DNA of 40,621 nucleotides. It comes from Candidatus Moraniibacteriota bacterium. GTDB taxonomy: Bacteria; Patescibacteriota; Minisyncoccia; Moranbacterales; UBA11712. The notes beneath the pieces are model-generated. The model did no database searches. It was not told where the DNA came from and saw only the letters and a list, made by a program, of their open reading frames with translations. Positions 23,065 to 30,745 of this stretch are shown here, piece after piece. The position numbers and the translations under genes are program-made. The stretch spans positions 1-40,621 of the forward strand of contig JAQVJV010000007.1 of NCBI GenBank assembly GCA_028695025.1, given 5' to 3'. Within the stretch, counting starts at the first letter, position 1. Each line of letters starts with the position of its first letter.

Positions 23065-24161
23065 AAAATTCGAGACACTGCTTTCGCCACTTTCTTGTCG
23101 AGAACTTCTGGTACAATTCTATCATTTTTTGGATTTTTCACCAAATCGGCAATCGCCTTTGCCGCCCTAATCTTCACTTTTTCGGAAATATTTTTCACCC
23201 GCGCGTCCAACGCTCCCCGGAAAATCCCCGGAAAAACAAGGGCGTTGTTGATCTGGTTGGGAAAATCGCTCCGCCCGGTAGCCACGATCTGCGCCCCGCC
23301 TTTTTTCGCTTCTTCGGGCATTATCTCCGGGACAGGATTGCTCATCGCAAACACAATCGCGCCTTCGTTCATCTTTTCCACGTCTTTCGCCCCAAGCAAA
23401 TTGGGCGCTGAAACTCCGATGAAAATATCCGCCCCCGCCAAAGCCCCGGAAAGATTCCCTTGGAAATTTTCAAGATTCGTTTTTTTGGCCAATTTGTCTT
23501 TGGCGTCGTTTTTGTTATAGGCGCAAATTTTGCAAAGCGGGCTACGGCTGTCGAAAACGATCAAATTTTTGGCGCCGTACGCCATAAGCAACTTCGAAAT
23601 GGCAATCCCCGCCGCCCCGGCTCCGGAAATGACAATTTTCACTTTTTGGATATCTTTCCCGACAACTTTGAGCGCGTTGATGAGTCCCGCAAGAACCGCA
23701 ATCGCCGTTCCATGCTGATCATCATGAAAAACGGGAATATCAAGCTCCTTTTTGAGACGTTCCTCGATTTCAAAACAACGCGGAGCGGAAATATCCTCAA
23801 GATTAACGCCGCCAAAACCAGGCGCGATATTTTTCACCGTCTCGATTATTTTTTCCGTATCCTGCGTCGCAAGCACAACCGGCACCGCATCCACTCCGCC
23901 GAGCTCCTTGAAAAGGGCGGCTTTCCCCTCCATCACCGGAAGAGCCGCTTCTGGGCCGATATTTCCCAAGCCCAAAACCGCGCTCCCGTCGGAAACGATC
24001 GCCACGCTGTTTGATTTCCAGGTGAGCTCATATGCCTTCTTCTTGCTTTTTGCAATCGCTTTTGAGAGTTCGGCTACTCCGGGAGTGTAGATGATTGGCA
24101 GGCTTTTTTTCGTAATCCGGTGACGACTTCTAATTTCAATTTTGCTATTTTCAAATTTCAT
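23049..24161 (-). CDS. NAD(P)-dependent malic enzyme (short bacterial form)
   Basis: Decarboxylates malate to pyruvate with NAD(P)+ reduction. The N-terminal part contains YTPGVAE (25-31), the DGSAVLGLGNIG motif, VNLEDISAPRCFEIE and HDDQHGTAIAVLA for metal and malate binding; the Rossmann part has KIVISGAGAAGIAISKLL and the SNPVPEIMPEEA region. At 370 aa it matches the short type lacking the phosphotransacetylase-like tail. In a lineage expected to have little central metabolism it could supply pyruvate and reducing power, the latter feeding the thioredoxin reductase encoded 5 bases upstream. Cofactor preference cannot be read here. Confidence 0.95.
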   Translation of the reverse strand: MKFENSKIEIRSRHRITKKSLPIIYTPGVAELSKAIAKSKKKAYELTWKSNSVAIVSDGSAVLGLGNIGPEAALPVMEGKAALFKELGGVDAVPVVLATQDTEKIIETVKNIAPGFGGVNLEDISAPRCFEIEERLKKELDIPVFHDDQHGTAIAVLAGLINALKVVGKDIQKVKIVISGAGAAGIAISKLLMAYGAKNLIVFDSRSPLCKICAYNKNDAKDKLAKKTNLENFQGNLSGALAGADIFIGVSAPNLLGAKDVEKMNEGAIVFAMSNPVPEIMPEEAKKGGAQIVATGRSDFPNQINNALVFPGIFRGALDARVKNISEKVKIRAAKAIADLVKNPKNDRIVPEVLDKKVAKAVSRIFVSSI

Positions 24162-24166
24162 AAAAT

Positions 24167-25081
24167 CTAAGACGCAATCTGCGTTTTTTTATACACGCTT
24201 GCCGTAGCAACCGCCCCTTCCGCCGCCGCGGTGAGGATCTGGCGCAATTTGTTCGATCCGGTGGTCGCGTCACCTGCCGCGTATAGTCCCGAAACATTCG
24301 TACTTTGGTCAGGATTAACCAATATGAACCCCCGCTCATCAAGGTCGACGCCTAACTGCTTTGGAAGCTCGACTCCCGGCTCGCTCCCGATTTCGACGAA
24401 AACCCCCTTCAAATCAAGCTCGTTACTGCCGTTATATTCCTTATCGAGCTTCACTTTCGAAACTGTCATTTCTCCCATTATCTCCAAAATGTTCGTTTGA
24501 TAGATTATTTCGACATTCTCTTTCTTTTTCAAACTTTCTTCATAGGCCGGATCCACTTTCAATTTGTCGCCGCGATAAATAAGATAGACCTTGGAGGCGT
24601 ATTCCGCAAGAAGTTGCGCCGCCGAGGCCGCGCTGTTCGCGCCGCCGACCACCGCTACCGCTTTTCCGCCGAAAAAAGCGGCATCGCACGTCGGGCAATA
24701 GGAAACTCCCTTCCCGCGAAATTCCTCTTCGCCGGGAATAGCCAATTTTTTGTATTCCATCCCGAGGGCCAAAATTATATTTTTCGCTCTATGTTCGCCG
24801 GTGTGGGCCGTGACAGAAAACCCGTTTTCGCCCTTTGCTATATTTAAAACCGAGTCCATCACAACTTTCGCGCCCAGTTTTTCCGCATGGGCGCGCATTT
24901 TTTGGGTGAGTTCAAGCCCCGAAACTGATTCTGTTCCCGGCCAGTTCTCCACCTTGTGCGCTTCAACCGCCTGGCCGCCCGGTTCTTTGGCAATCACGAT
25001 ATGGTTGAGCTTATAGCGCGAAGCGTAAATAGAAGCCGCCAGCCCCGCCGGTCCCGCGCCGATGATTATAAGATCGTACAT
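24167..25081 (-). CDS. trxB: Thioredoxin reductase
   Basis: FAD/NADPH flavoenzyme reducing thioredoxin. FAD motif GAGPAGLAA (8-16), redox pair C129-P-T-C132 in GVSYCPTCDAAFF, NADPH motif VAVVGGANSAASAAQLL (the second Gly-x-Gly is GGANSA) and the C-terminal FAD-binding GLYAAGDATTGSNKL. CPTC instead of the usual CATC is a common natural variant. The length of 304 aa is normal. It is followed by the malic-enzyme gene 5 bases downstream and preceded by trxA, so a redox operon is likely. Confidence 0.97.
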   Translation of the reverse strand: MYDLIIIGAGPAGLAASIYASRYKLNHIVIAKEPGGQAVEAHKVENWPGTESVSGLELTQKMRAHAEKLGAKVVMDSVLNIAKGENGFSVTAHTGEHRAKNIILALGMEYKKLAIPGEEEFRGKGVSYCPTCDAAFFGGKAVAVVGGANSAASAAQLLAEYASKVYLIYRGDKLKVDPAYEESLKKKENVEIIYQTNILEIMGEMTVSKVKLDKEYNGSNELDLKGVFVEIGSEPGVELPKQLGVDLDERGFILVNPDQSTNVSGLYAAGDATTGSNKLRQILTAAAEGAVATASVYKKTQIAS

Positions 25082-25103
25082 TTATAGTAAATTTAAACTT
25101 GCT

Positions 25104-25418
25104 TTATATCTTCTCCAATTCACTCTTCAATACTTCCTTTGATTGCACTCCCACAAACTGTTTCACCGGTTTTCCGTCTTTGAAGATTATGAGGGTCGGG
25201 ATGGACATGACCGCATATTCGCCAGCCGTCGAACGATTCTCATCAACATCCAATTTTCCCACTTTGAACTTGTCTTTTACCTCTTCGGCCAATTCTTCAA
25301 TGATCGGACCCATCATTTGGCATGGTCCGCACCAAGTCGCCCAAAAGTCAACCAGGACCGGCTTGTCGCTCTTGAGAACCTCGGCCTCGAAATTTTCATC
25401 CGTGAATTGCATCGCCAT
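25104..25418 (-). CDS. trxA: Thioredoxin
   Basis: Cytosolic dithiol reductant of 104 aa. The active site is WCGPC (29-33) in [14 protein letters not shown], and the cis-proline is in [12 protein letters not shown]. It lies 22 bases upstream of trxB, giving a complete thioredoxin system in one operon. It is preceded by the anchored CPHC protein. The ATG at 25418 follows an A-run with no clear Shine-Dalgarno site. Confidence 0.98.
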   Translation of the reverse strand: MAMQFTDENFEAEVLKSDKPVLVDFWATWCGPCQMMGPIIEELAEEVKDKFKVGKLDVDENRSTAGEYAVMSIPTLIIFKDGKPVKQFVGVQSKEVLKSELEKI

Positions 25419-25446
25419 ATGTTTTTTTTGATTAATTTTTAGCTAA

Positions 25447-26019
25447 TTAGGTCTCCCGGTTGAAAAAAATCATTGCGCCCGCGCCGAGAATCACGAGTGC
25501 TCCAATGATGAGGGGGGCATAGCTCTTCTTCTGTCCTGGGTCAGCCGCTTGGACGGTGTTATCCGCCGTTTGAGCGGTCTCCGATTTGGCGGAAGTTTTG
25601 CTGATCAGACCATCATGGACCACCAGCCCGGAAATATCCGCCCCGTTCGGATCGGGGAGTTGATAGGCTTTGTCTGATACCTCAATCTCTTTTTCAAAAT
25701 TATCAATAATGGGCTTGTCGCCGATCAAAAATTTGTCTCCGAAAGCAACAACCGGAACCCCGCCCCGTTGTTCTTCGGGATATCCGTTGGCTTCATAAAG
25801 CTTCATAAGAAGCTCCCCATTTTTTCCGGCAGAAGCATCCAGCTTCACGATGTCATATTTGCCATATATTCCATTTTGGGTGAAATAATCGTCCACATTA
25901 TGGCAATGCGGGCATGTATCAAGATAGAAAAAATAGGCAGTTTTTTTGGGAGCATCCTGCGCAAAGGAAAAGATAGGAACCGCCAAAAGGATGGATAACA
26001 GCGCAACTCTGATTTTCAT
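25447..26019 (-). CDS. Exported, C-terminally anchored thioredoxin-fold protein (CPHC)
   Basis: From ATG 26019 the N-terminus MKIRVALLSILLAVPIFSFA is a cleavable signal peptide. The thioredoxin-like domain follows with C36-P-H-C39 and the cis-Pro motif GGVPVVAFG. CPHC is the DsbA-type active site, which points to oxidation or isomerisation of exported thiols, although the fold length (about 100 residues) is nearer to glutaredoxin-like proteins. A spacer rich in Ala/Thr/Gln leads to a C-terminal membrane helix (YAPLIIGALVILGAGAMIFF) and a short RET tail. It could oxidise the Cys-rich exported proteins encoded at 21255. It is co-directional with trxA/trxB. Confidence 0.85.
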   Translation of the reverse strand: MKIRVALLSILLAVPIFSFAQDAPKKTAYFFYLDTCPHCHNVDDYFTQNGIYGKYDIVKLDASAGKNGELLMKLYEANGYPEEQRGGVPVVAFGDKFLIGDKPIIDNFEKEIEVSDKAYQLPDPNGADISGLVVHDGLISKTSAKSETAQTADNTVQAADPGQKKSYAPLIIGALVILGAGAMIFFNRET

Positions 26020-26023
26020 AGAA

Positions 26024-26086
26024 TTTTTAGTTTTCAATTTGAAATTTGAAATCAATCCTAAATTGAAAATTCAAAATTTAAAATTT
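26024..26086. repeat. Nine-unit heptad spacer array (uppS to CPHC gene)
   Basis: Nine exact 7-bp units, including TTTGAAA twice in a row (26038-26051) and AAAATTT twice in a row (26073-26086). Left and right halves are mutually inverted. It fills the spacer between the start codon of the CPHC gene and the uppS stop. Confidence 0.75.
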
Positions 26087-26087
26087 A

Positions 26088-26801
26088 TCACTTCCCGTAT
26101 CTCCTCCCCCGCTTAGCATAATCCAAAATCGCCTCTTTTATCTTTTTTTCATCGAAGTCCGGCCAAAGCGTTTCGGAAAAATATAGCTGGGCATTCGCCA
26201 CGTCCCACATCATGAATCCGGCGCTGTTATGCGGCTCGCCTCCGGTCCGCACCAAAAGATCGACCGGCGGCAGATCCCTAGTTATGAGATTTTCTTTGAC
26301 CATCTCCGCACTAATACGCTTCATCCCGCTTTTGCATTTCACAAGAATGGAATTCATGGCCTCCAGCATATCGTCATCCCCGTTGTAAGCCAGCAAAAAA
26401 TTGAGGAAATTTTTTTTATAATCCTTCGTTTTTCGGAGGCAATCCTTCACGATTTTTTTGAGAGTTGCCGGAAACTGTTCTTCCCAGCGGCCAAGCGCAT
26501 TGATCTTCACCTCGTTTTTGTGGATATCGTCGCTGTCCATCAGCTTCAAAAAATAGCGCCGATAGATATCAAGAAGCGCCTTCTTTTCCCTGAAAGGCCG
26601 CTTCGTGAGATTGTCAACCGACGAACCCCAAAAAGTGACATATTTCACCCCGGCATCAAAAAGAGCTCTCAAAACTTTCTCAAAGTTTTTTGCTCCCGCT
26701 TCATGTCCATCCCACGGCTGGAGCCCTTTCTTTTTTGCCCAGCGGCGGTTCCCGTCGGGGATGATCGCCACATGGACCGGCACGTTTTTTATTTGAGACA
26801 T
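26088..26801 (-). CDS. uppS: Cis-prenyltransferase (undecaprenyl diphosphate synthase family)
   Basis: Elongates allylic diphosphates with isopentenyl diphosphate to make the long-chain lipid carrier for wall synthesis. The first motif IPDGNRRWAKKKG (14-26) carries the catalytic Asp, HEAGAKNFEKVL follows, and FWGSSVDNLTKRP matches the conserved FSTENWKRP region. The C-terminal signature normally RTSGExRLSxFLLWQ is here RTGGEPHNSAGFMMWDVANAQLYF, keeping R, the Gly-Glu and the aromatic end but losing RLS; chain length or partner may differ. At 237 aa it is of normal size. It heads a minus-strand transcript with its own promoter and belongs with ispG and the polyprenyl synthase nearby. Confidence 0.9.
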   Translation of the reverse strand: MSQIKNVPVHVAIIPDGNRRWAKKKGLQPWDGHEAGAKNFEKVLRALFDAGVKYVTFWGSSVDNLTKRPFREKKALLDIYRRYFLKLMDSDDIHKNEVKINALGRWEEQFPATLKKIVKDCLRKTKDYKKNFLNFLLAYNGDDDMLEAMNSILVKCKSGMKRISAEMVKENLITRDLPPVDLLVRTGGEPHNSAGFMMWDVANAQLYFSETLWPDFDEKKIKEAILDYAKRGRRYGK

Positions 26802-26878
26802 AAGAAAACAGAAAACTGGGAACAGCGCACGCCCCTGTTTATTTTTCGCCTATTCAACAATATTGGTATCACAAGAAT

Positions 26879-26907
26879 ATTATATAAAATAGATTTGAAA
26901 TTGACAA
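26879..26907 (-). promoter_or_regulatory. Promoter of the uppS-trx-pcm run
   Basis: On the minus strand, TTGTCA (26907-26902) and TATAAT (26884-26879) are separated by 17 bp, about 70 bases upstream of uppS. Confidence 0.65.
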
Positions 26908-26920
26908 TATAAATAACTGC

Positions 26921-26950
26921 TTGACCGAGATACGTAATGAATGATAACAT
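26921..26950 (+). promoter_or_regulatory. Possible promoter of the 65-aa gene
   Basis: TTGACC (26921-26926) and TAACAT (26945-26950) are separated by 18 bp, upstream of the gene at 27009. Confidence 0.4.
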
Positions 26951-27008
26951 CTGGTAAGTTATTTTTTAGATCTTTAATTTTAAAGCAATTACATGAGGAG
27001 TGACGGCA

Positions 27009-27206
27009 ATGGATGAAAACTGTCTGATTATTCCCTGTCCATGTATGGATGAATGTGCTCGCAGAGGCGTCAAGCTTTGCGAAATTTCTGAAGAAGAGTA
27101 TAGAAATTTACCTCCCTTGGACAAAAAAAGTGTTATTGGAGTAAAATCACTTTCAGATCAAGATCTTGAATTTATAGCATCATTAGCAGAGCTACTGCTA
27201 TCTTAA
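27009..27206 (+). CDS. Small cysteine-containing protein (65 aa)
   Basis: No family recognised. Four cysteines cluster at the N-terminus around CPCMDECARRG plus C22 and C5, enough for a metal site; the remainder is acidic and helical (LSDQDLEFIASLAELLLS). ATG at 27009 is chosen over the GTG at 27000 because a Shine-Dalgarno sequence GAGGAG (26995-27000) lies 8 bases upstream; the GTG overlaps that site. It stands alone with its own promoter and a strong terminator. It resembles the other short Cys-rich genes here in having a strong ribosome-binding site. Confidence 0.7.
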   Translation: MDENCLIIPCPCMDECARRGVKLCEISEEEYRNLPPLDKKSVIGVKSLSDQDLEFIASLAELLLS

Positions 27207-27231
27207 TCTGAACCAAACGAAATTTAACACT

Positions 27232-27255
27232 TGGCCCTTTCGCAGGGCCATTTTT
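27232..27255 (+). terminator. Terminator of the 65-aa gene
   Basis: TGGCCCT (27232-27238) pairs perfectly with AGGGCCA (27244-27250), followed by TTTTT. Confidence 0.9.
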
Positions 27256-27294
27256 ATTTCCCGAAAAATTATCGGGTCGAAATCGCACGCAATA

Positions 27295-28350
27295 CTACAT
27301 TTTTTCCAACTCTTTGCGAAACTCTTCCAACAAATCCTCTTCATCCACTTTTCTCACAATTTCCCCTTTTTTGCAAATCAACCCCACTTTTTCACCGCCG
27401 ATGACGGCAAGGTCGGCTTCGCGCGCTTCCCCTGGCCCGTTCACCGCACAACCCATCACAGCCACGTGGATATCCTTGTCGATTCCTTCGACCATTTTTT
27501 CCACTTTTTTTGCCAGCCCTATCAAATCAATTTTTGTCCTTCCGCAAGTGGGACAGCTCGTGACGGTAATCCCTTTTTTCCTTATCCCAAGCGAGCGCAA
27601 TATTTCCCAGACAACCTTGACTTCTTCGACCGGATCGTCCGTGAGAGATACTCGGATAGTGTCACCGATTCCCTCATATAGCAAATGGCCAATGCCGATC
27701 GAGGACATGATTGTCCCTCGAAATTTCGTCCCGGCCTCGGTGATTCCAAGATGCAGAGGATAATCCACCTTTTTGCTTAGCATCTTATAGCTCTCGACTG
27801 TCCTTTCAATGTCCGAAGCTTTGAGCGAAATCACGATGTCGCGAAATTTGAGCTTTTCCAAAATTTTTATGTGCCGCATCGCCGACTCCACCATTCCTTT
27901 GGCGGTGGCTTTACCGCCGTATTTCTCCAAAATATCTTTTTCAAGCGACCCGCCGTTGATCCCAATGCGGATGGGGATATTTTTTTTCTTGCAAGCCAAT
28001 GTCACTTCCTTCACTTTTTCAATTGAGCCGATGTTTCCCGGATTGAAACGGATCTTGTCCGCTCCCTGGCGGATCGATTCAAGCGCCAAAAGATGCGAAA
28101 AATGAATATCGGCCACCAGCGGGATTTTGATCTGGGATTTTATTTTTCCGAGAACTTTCGCCGCTTCCATGTCCGGGACTGCCACGCGGATCACTTCACA
28201 ACCGGCTTTTTCAAGTTTATGTATTTGCGCGACCGTTGCTTGGACATCTTCCGTTTTTGTGTTAGTCATCGACTGTACCGCGATCGGCGCATTTCCACCG
28301 ATGAAAACATTCCCTACTTTCACTTTTCTTGTTTTTTTTCTTTTGATCAT
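27295..28350 (-). CDS. ispG: 4-hydroxy-3-methylbut-2-enyl diphosphate synthase (IspG)
   Basis: Iron-sulphur enzyme of the MEP isoprenoid pathway converting MEcPP to HMBPP. The TIM-barrel part opens VGNVFIGGNAPIAVQSMTNT and includes ADIHFSHLLAL and RFNPGNIG; the 4Fe-4S ligands are C266 and C269 (SCPTCGRT), C301 (MGCAVNGPGEA) and the conserved Glu308. At 351 aa it is the two-domain bacterial type without insertion. The ATG at 28350 follows the stop of the upstream polyprenyl synthase by one base, so the two are co-translated. No other MEP gene is in the window. Confidence 0.97.
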   Translation of the reverse strand: MIKRKKTRKVKVGNVFIGGNAPIAVQSMTNTKTEDVQATVAQIHKLEKAGCEVIRVAVPDMEAAKVLGKIKSQIKIPLVADIHFSHLLALESIRQGADKIRFNPGNIGSIEKVKEVTLACKKKNIPIRIGINGGSLEKDILEKYGGKATAKGMVESAMRHIKILEKLKFRDIVISLKASDIERTVESYKMLSKKVDYPLHLGITEAGTKFRGTIMSSIGIGHLLYEGIGDTIRVSLTDDPVEEVKVVWEILRSLGIRKKGITVTSCPTCGRTKIDLIGLAKKVEKMVEGIDKDIHVAVMGCAVNGPGEAREADLAVIGGEKVGLICKKGEIVRKVDEEDLLEEFRKELEKM

Positions 28351-28351
28351 G

Positions 28352-29422
28352 CTATTTTTCCCGACTGATTATATATTCCGCGATCCCCGCGAAAAAATCT
28401 TTGGCTTCCTCGTTTTTGAAATCAACTTTTTCAAGCGCGGCAATGGATTCCTCCACGAATTTCCTGGCCAAATTTTCCGAATACTCAAGCGATCCGGTTT
28501 CGCGGATGATCTCGCGAAATTCTTCCACGTCGCGTTCAGTGATATTTTCCCGGTTGAGACAGCTTTTGATGATCTTTTTTTGCTCCCGATTGCCATTTTC
28601 AAGAGCTTTCACGAGAAGCAAAGTCTGTTTTCCCTCCATAATATCCGACCCGACCGGCTTTCCGATTTTTTTCTCATCGCCGAAAATCCCCAGGATATCG
28701 TCCCTGATCTGAAACGCTTTCCCGAGCGGCAAGGCATAATCGGAAAATTGCTGAAGATATTCCTTTTCCGCGCCCGCGAGCACCGCTCCCAAATGCATCG
28801 GCCCTTCGAAGGTGTACCGAGCCGTTTTCCCTTCGTGCATTTTGAGAATTTGTTCTTCCGTCGCTTCCCCGGCATGGCTCATGATCACGTCAATCATTTC
28901 TCCCGGGATAGTGACAAAAACAATTCTCTGCAACTGGTCAAGCGCTTTCAAAATCGTTTCCGCCGGAAAATCGGCATTGAAAATGATATCGCAAGCCATC
29001 GAAGCCGCCAAATCTCCCGAAACAATTGCCATCGAATTCCCGAAGTGATCACTGTCTTTCACGAGGCTTAATTTTTTCCCGATTTTTTTGTAGCGTTCGT
29101 GGATCGTCGCCACCCCGTGCCGGCTGGCATCTTTGTCGATGATATCGTCATGGATCAGCAGGAACGAATGCAAAAGTTCCATCGACATCGACGCCTTCAC
29201 AACCTTTTCTTCATCTTTCCCGCCAACCGCAAGATAGCTATAGTACATCACCGCCGGACGGATCCTTTTCCCGCCGGAAACCGTATAATCCCGGATCATC
29301 TCCACCGCTTCTTCCGCTACCATGTCCAGTTCCCCCGCCTCTTTCAATTTTTCGCGAAAAAAAGCCTCGAGATGAGGATCGAAACGGATTTTATAGTTTT
29401 TGAGAAGCTCAATAGCGTGCAT
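28352..29422 (-). CDS. Trans-polyprenyl diphosphate synthase (GGPP/FPP type)
   Basis: Condenses isopentenyl diphosphate with allylic diphosphates. The first aspartate-rich motif is DDIID (92-96 from ATG 29422) in LLHSFLLIHDDIID, the second is FQIRDDILGIFGD, and GGKRIRPA marks the N-terminal substrate region. Two bulky residues before the first motif (LLIH) do not settle product length; farnesyl to geranylgeranyl is likely. ATG at 29422 is used over the TTG at 29431; 356 aa is slightly long for the family. It pairs with ispG (1-base gap) and uppS in making the lipid carrier. Confidence 0.93.
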   Translation of the reverse strand: MHAIELLKNYKIRFDPHLEAFFREKLKEAGELDMVAEEAVEMIRDYTVSGGKRIRPAVMYYSYLAVGGKDEEKVVKASMSMELLHSFLLIHDDIIDKDASRHGVATIHERYKKIGKKLSLVKDSDHFGNSMAIVSGDLAASMACDIIFNADFPAETILKALDQLQRIVFVTIPGEMIDVIMSHAGEATEEQILKMHEGKTARYTFEGPMHLGAVLAGAEKEYLQQFSDYALPLGKAFQIRDDILGIFGDEKKIGKPVGSDIMEGKQTLLLVKALENGNREQKKIIKSCLNRENITERDVEEFREIIRETGSLEYSENLARKFVEESIAALEKVDFKNEEAKDFFAGIAEYIISREK

Positions 29423-29503
29423 ATAAGTCAAGATCTATAGCCAACTCTTCCTTTTTCTAAAGGGGGATTTCACTTATCCACATCATAAGATTTTATTTTG
29501 GGG

Positions 29504-29531
29504 TTGACAAGGGAGGGGAAAAGTTTAATAA
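29504..29531 (+). promoter_or_regulatory. Promoter of the Com-like zinc protein gene
   Basis: TTGACA (29504-29509) and TAATAA (29526-29531) are separated by 16 bp. The leader has the palindrome TTAGTACTACTACTAA and the 11-mer ATAGTTAGTAC (29538-29548) shared with the leader at 1144. Confidence 0.55.
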
Positions 29532-29588
29532 TATTCGATAGTTAGTACTACTACTAATCAAAATCTATACTAGTCAGGAGGAAGAACT

Positions 29589-29825
29589 TTGAGGTGCGGA
29601 CATAAGAACTGGATTACTGGAAAAAGATGTAGAAATTTTCTTGGGGATGCAACCAAAATGGAACCCGGAACCATAGTGACTTGCTCTGGATGCGGACAAA
29701 AAACAAAAGTGAACCGTCTTCACATTGAACTGGACAAAAAAATGCAACGAAAATCATTTGAGGCGGGTTTAGAACCCGCGTCTCCTCGCGCTCTTTTTGT
29801 AGGTCACTCTTTTATGGATTCCTAA
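29589..29825 (+). CDS. Small Com-like zinc-finger protein (78 aa, TTG start)
   Basis: The start is TTG, supported by Shine-Dalgarno AGGAGG (29577-29582) 6 bases upstream. The N-terminal domain has C3, C14 and CSGCGQKTKVNRL (C32 and C35), spaced like the Com translational-regulator zinc finger of phage Mu (CxxC...CxxC). The last 25 or so residues (EAGLEPASPRALFVGHS) have a different character; they are encoded by a perfect palindrome GCGGGTT-tag-AACCCGC (29763-29779) and following G/C-rich bases, which may be an inserted element. It has its own promoter and a terminator downstream. A nucleic-acid-binding role is plausible but unproven. Confidence 0.65.
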   Translation: MRCGHKNWITGKRCRNFLGDATKMEPGTIVTCSGCGQKTKVNRLHIELDKKMQRKSFEAGLEPASPRALFVGHSFMDS

Positions 29826-29863
29826 ATTTAACCTCTCTCCTAGAACCTAGAATAGTAGCTTTA

Positions 29864-29895
29864 GCCCTCCGCAAAACGCTGCCGAGGGCTTTTTT
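29864..29895 (+). terminator. Terminator of the Com-like gene
   Basis: GCCCTC (29864-29869) pairs with GAGGGC (29884-29889), followed by six T. Confidence 0.8.
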
Positions 29896-29917
29896 ATTTG
29901 CAAAAATAAAAATTCTG

Positions 29918-29989
29918 TGACCCCAACGGGAATCGAACCCGTGTTACCAGGATGAGAACCTGGCGTCCTGGCCGCTAGACGATGGGGCC
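29918..29989 (-). tRNA. tRNA-Glu(CUC)
   Basis: On the minus strand, acceptor GGCCCCA (29989-29983) pairs with TGGGGTC (29925-29919), discriminator A at 29918. Anticodon arm CCAGG-TTCTCAT-CCTGG gives anticodon CTC; T arm ACGGG-TTCGATT-CCCGT. No CCA is encoded. Confidence 0.95.
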
Positions 29990-30055
29990 ATTTGCAGTAT
30001 TCAAAATACAAGAAAAATATATATTTGTCCATAAAACAAGAATTTCGGCAAATTG

Positions 30056-30105
30056 AAAAGCCCCGGGCTTGTTATCTGAACGATGTCAGACACAGACGCC
30101 GGGGC
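30056..30105 (-). terminator. Terminator of the small Cys-rich operon
   Basis: GCCCCGGGC (30060-30068) pairs with GCCGGGGC (30098-30105); inside, TCTGA and TCAGA form a second helix. On the minus strand the stem is followed by TTTTCAATTT. Confidence 0.7.
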
Positions 30106-30152
30106 CTATTTTCGGTTTTTTGAGTCTCATTTTTTCTCCCCTTTTTTCATTT

Positions 30153-30476
30153 TCATAGTGTTGCATGATGCACCATCCTTTCAGGTTGATACCTGACGTC
30201 CCACGCAACCATGAGGGTCATAAATTCTTTTGCGTCTTCACTGGTTGGGTTGGGGTTGGTGCACATTGTCCGCCAACAGCAATTTCTATCACAATACCCT
30301 TCACAAGTTTTAAAGCAAGGAGAATTTCCTTCTCGAATTTGCCTAGTCCTTATGAATTGGATAAATCGATCTCCCAGACATTTTGGGCAAAGTCCATGAC
30401 TGTCGGCAACAGAATCGCCATCAGATACATACGGATGGCCGCATCCAATGCAACCACGCATAGATTTTTCAAACAT
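30153..30476 (-). CDS. Cysteine-rich small protein (107 aa)
   Basis: No named family. A probable zinc ribbon is formed by C9-x2-C12 and C30-x2-C33 (GCIGCGH and CPKC). A second cluster C54, C58, C62, C66, C67 and C72 follows in PCFKTCEGYCDRNCCWRTMC, a pattern able to hold another zinc or an iron-sulphur cluster. The C-terminal 30 residues carry no cysteine. The ATG at 30476 has Shine-Dalgarno GGGAG 7 bases upstream and overlaps the stop of the preceding 60-aa gene, so the two are coupled. A strong hairpin terminator follows. Confidence 0.7.
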   Translation of the reverse strand: MFEKSMRGCIGCGHPYVSDGDSVADSHGLCPKCLGDRFIQFIRTRQIREGNSPCFKTCEGYCDRNCCWRTMCTNPNPTSEDAKEFMTLMVAWDVRYQPERMVHHATL

Positions 30477-30651
30477 GGCTGTCTCCCTTTAAGCCGACAT
30501 CACCGGCAACCTTAGATCTTGCTTCGTAGCAGGCGGTTTTCGGGCCGTAAAGCACCAAATGCCTAACCACCATCGCGTGACGCTCCCGAAGAGGGAGTTG
30601 GAAATAAAGATCACTCGACATGAGCGATCTAATTATCTCTCTGAAAGTCAT
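30469..30651 (-). CDS. Small hypothetical protein (60 aa) coupled to the Cys-rich gene
   Basis: No family recognised. ATG at 30651 is chosen because AGGGGGTGGG, a strong purine-rich ribosome-binding site, lies just upstream; a longer frame from GTG at 30816 would run through two structured elements. The product is probably helical, with MTFREIIRSLMSSDLYFQL then ERHAMVVRHLVLYG, resembling a small DNA-binding fold, but this is weak. Its stop overlaps the start of the Cys-rich gene by 8 bases. It is preceded on the mRNA by a long hairpin. Confidence 0.55.
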   Translation of the reverse strand: MTFREIIRSLMSSDLYFQLPLRERHAMVVRHLVLYGPKTACYEARSKVAGDVGLKGDSHV

Positions 30652-30680
30652 AACCCACCCCCTTAAAATTTTTTTATATT

Positions 30681-30727
30681 TTCTCTCGCCCAAGAAACTA
30701 TGCTTCATAATTTCCTCGGCGAGAGAA
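30681..30727 (-). promoter_or_regulatory. Long leader hairpin upstream of the 60-aa gene
   Basis: TTCTCTCGCC (30681-30690) pairs perfectly with GGCGAGAGAA (30718-30727); the inner CCAAGAAA/TTTCCTCGG continue the stem around a loop of about 13 bases. It ends 20-30 bases before the ribosome-binding site, a position suited to a cis-regulatory RNA. Confidence 0.6.
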
Positions 30728-30745
30728 GCTATATTTTGGGAGTCA

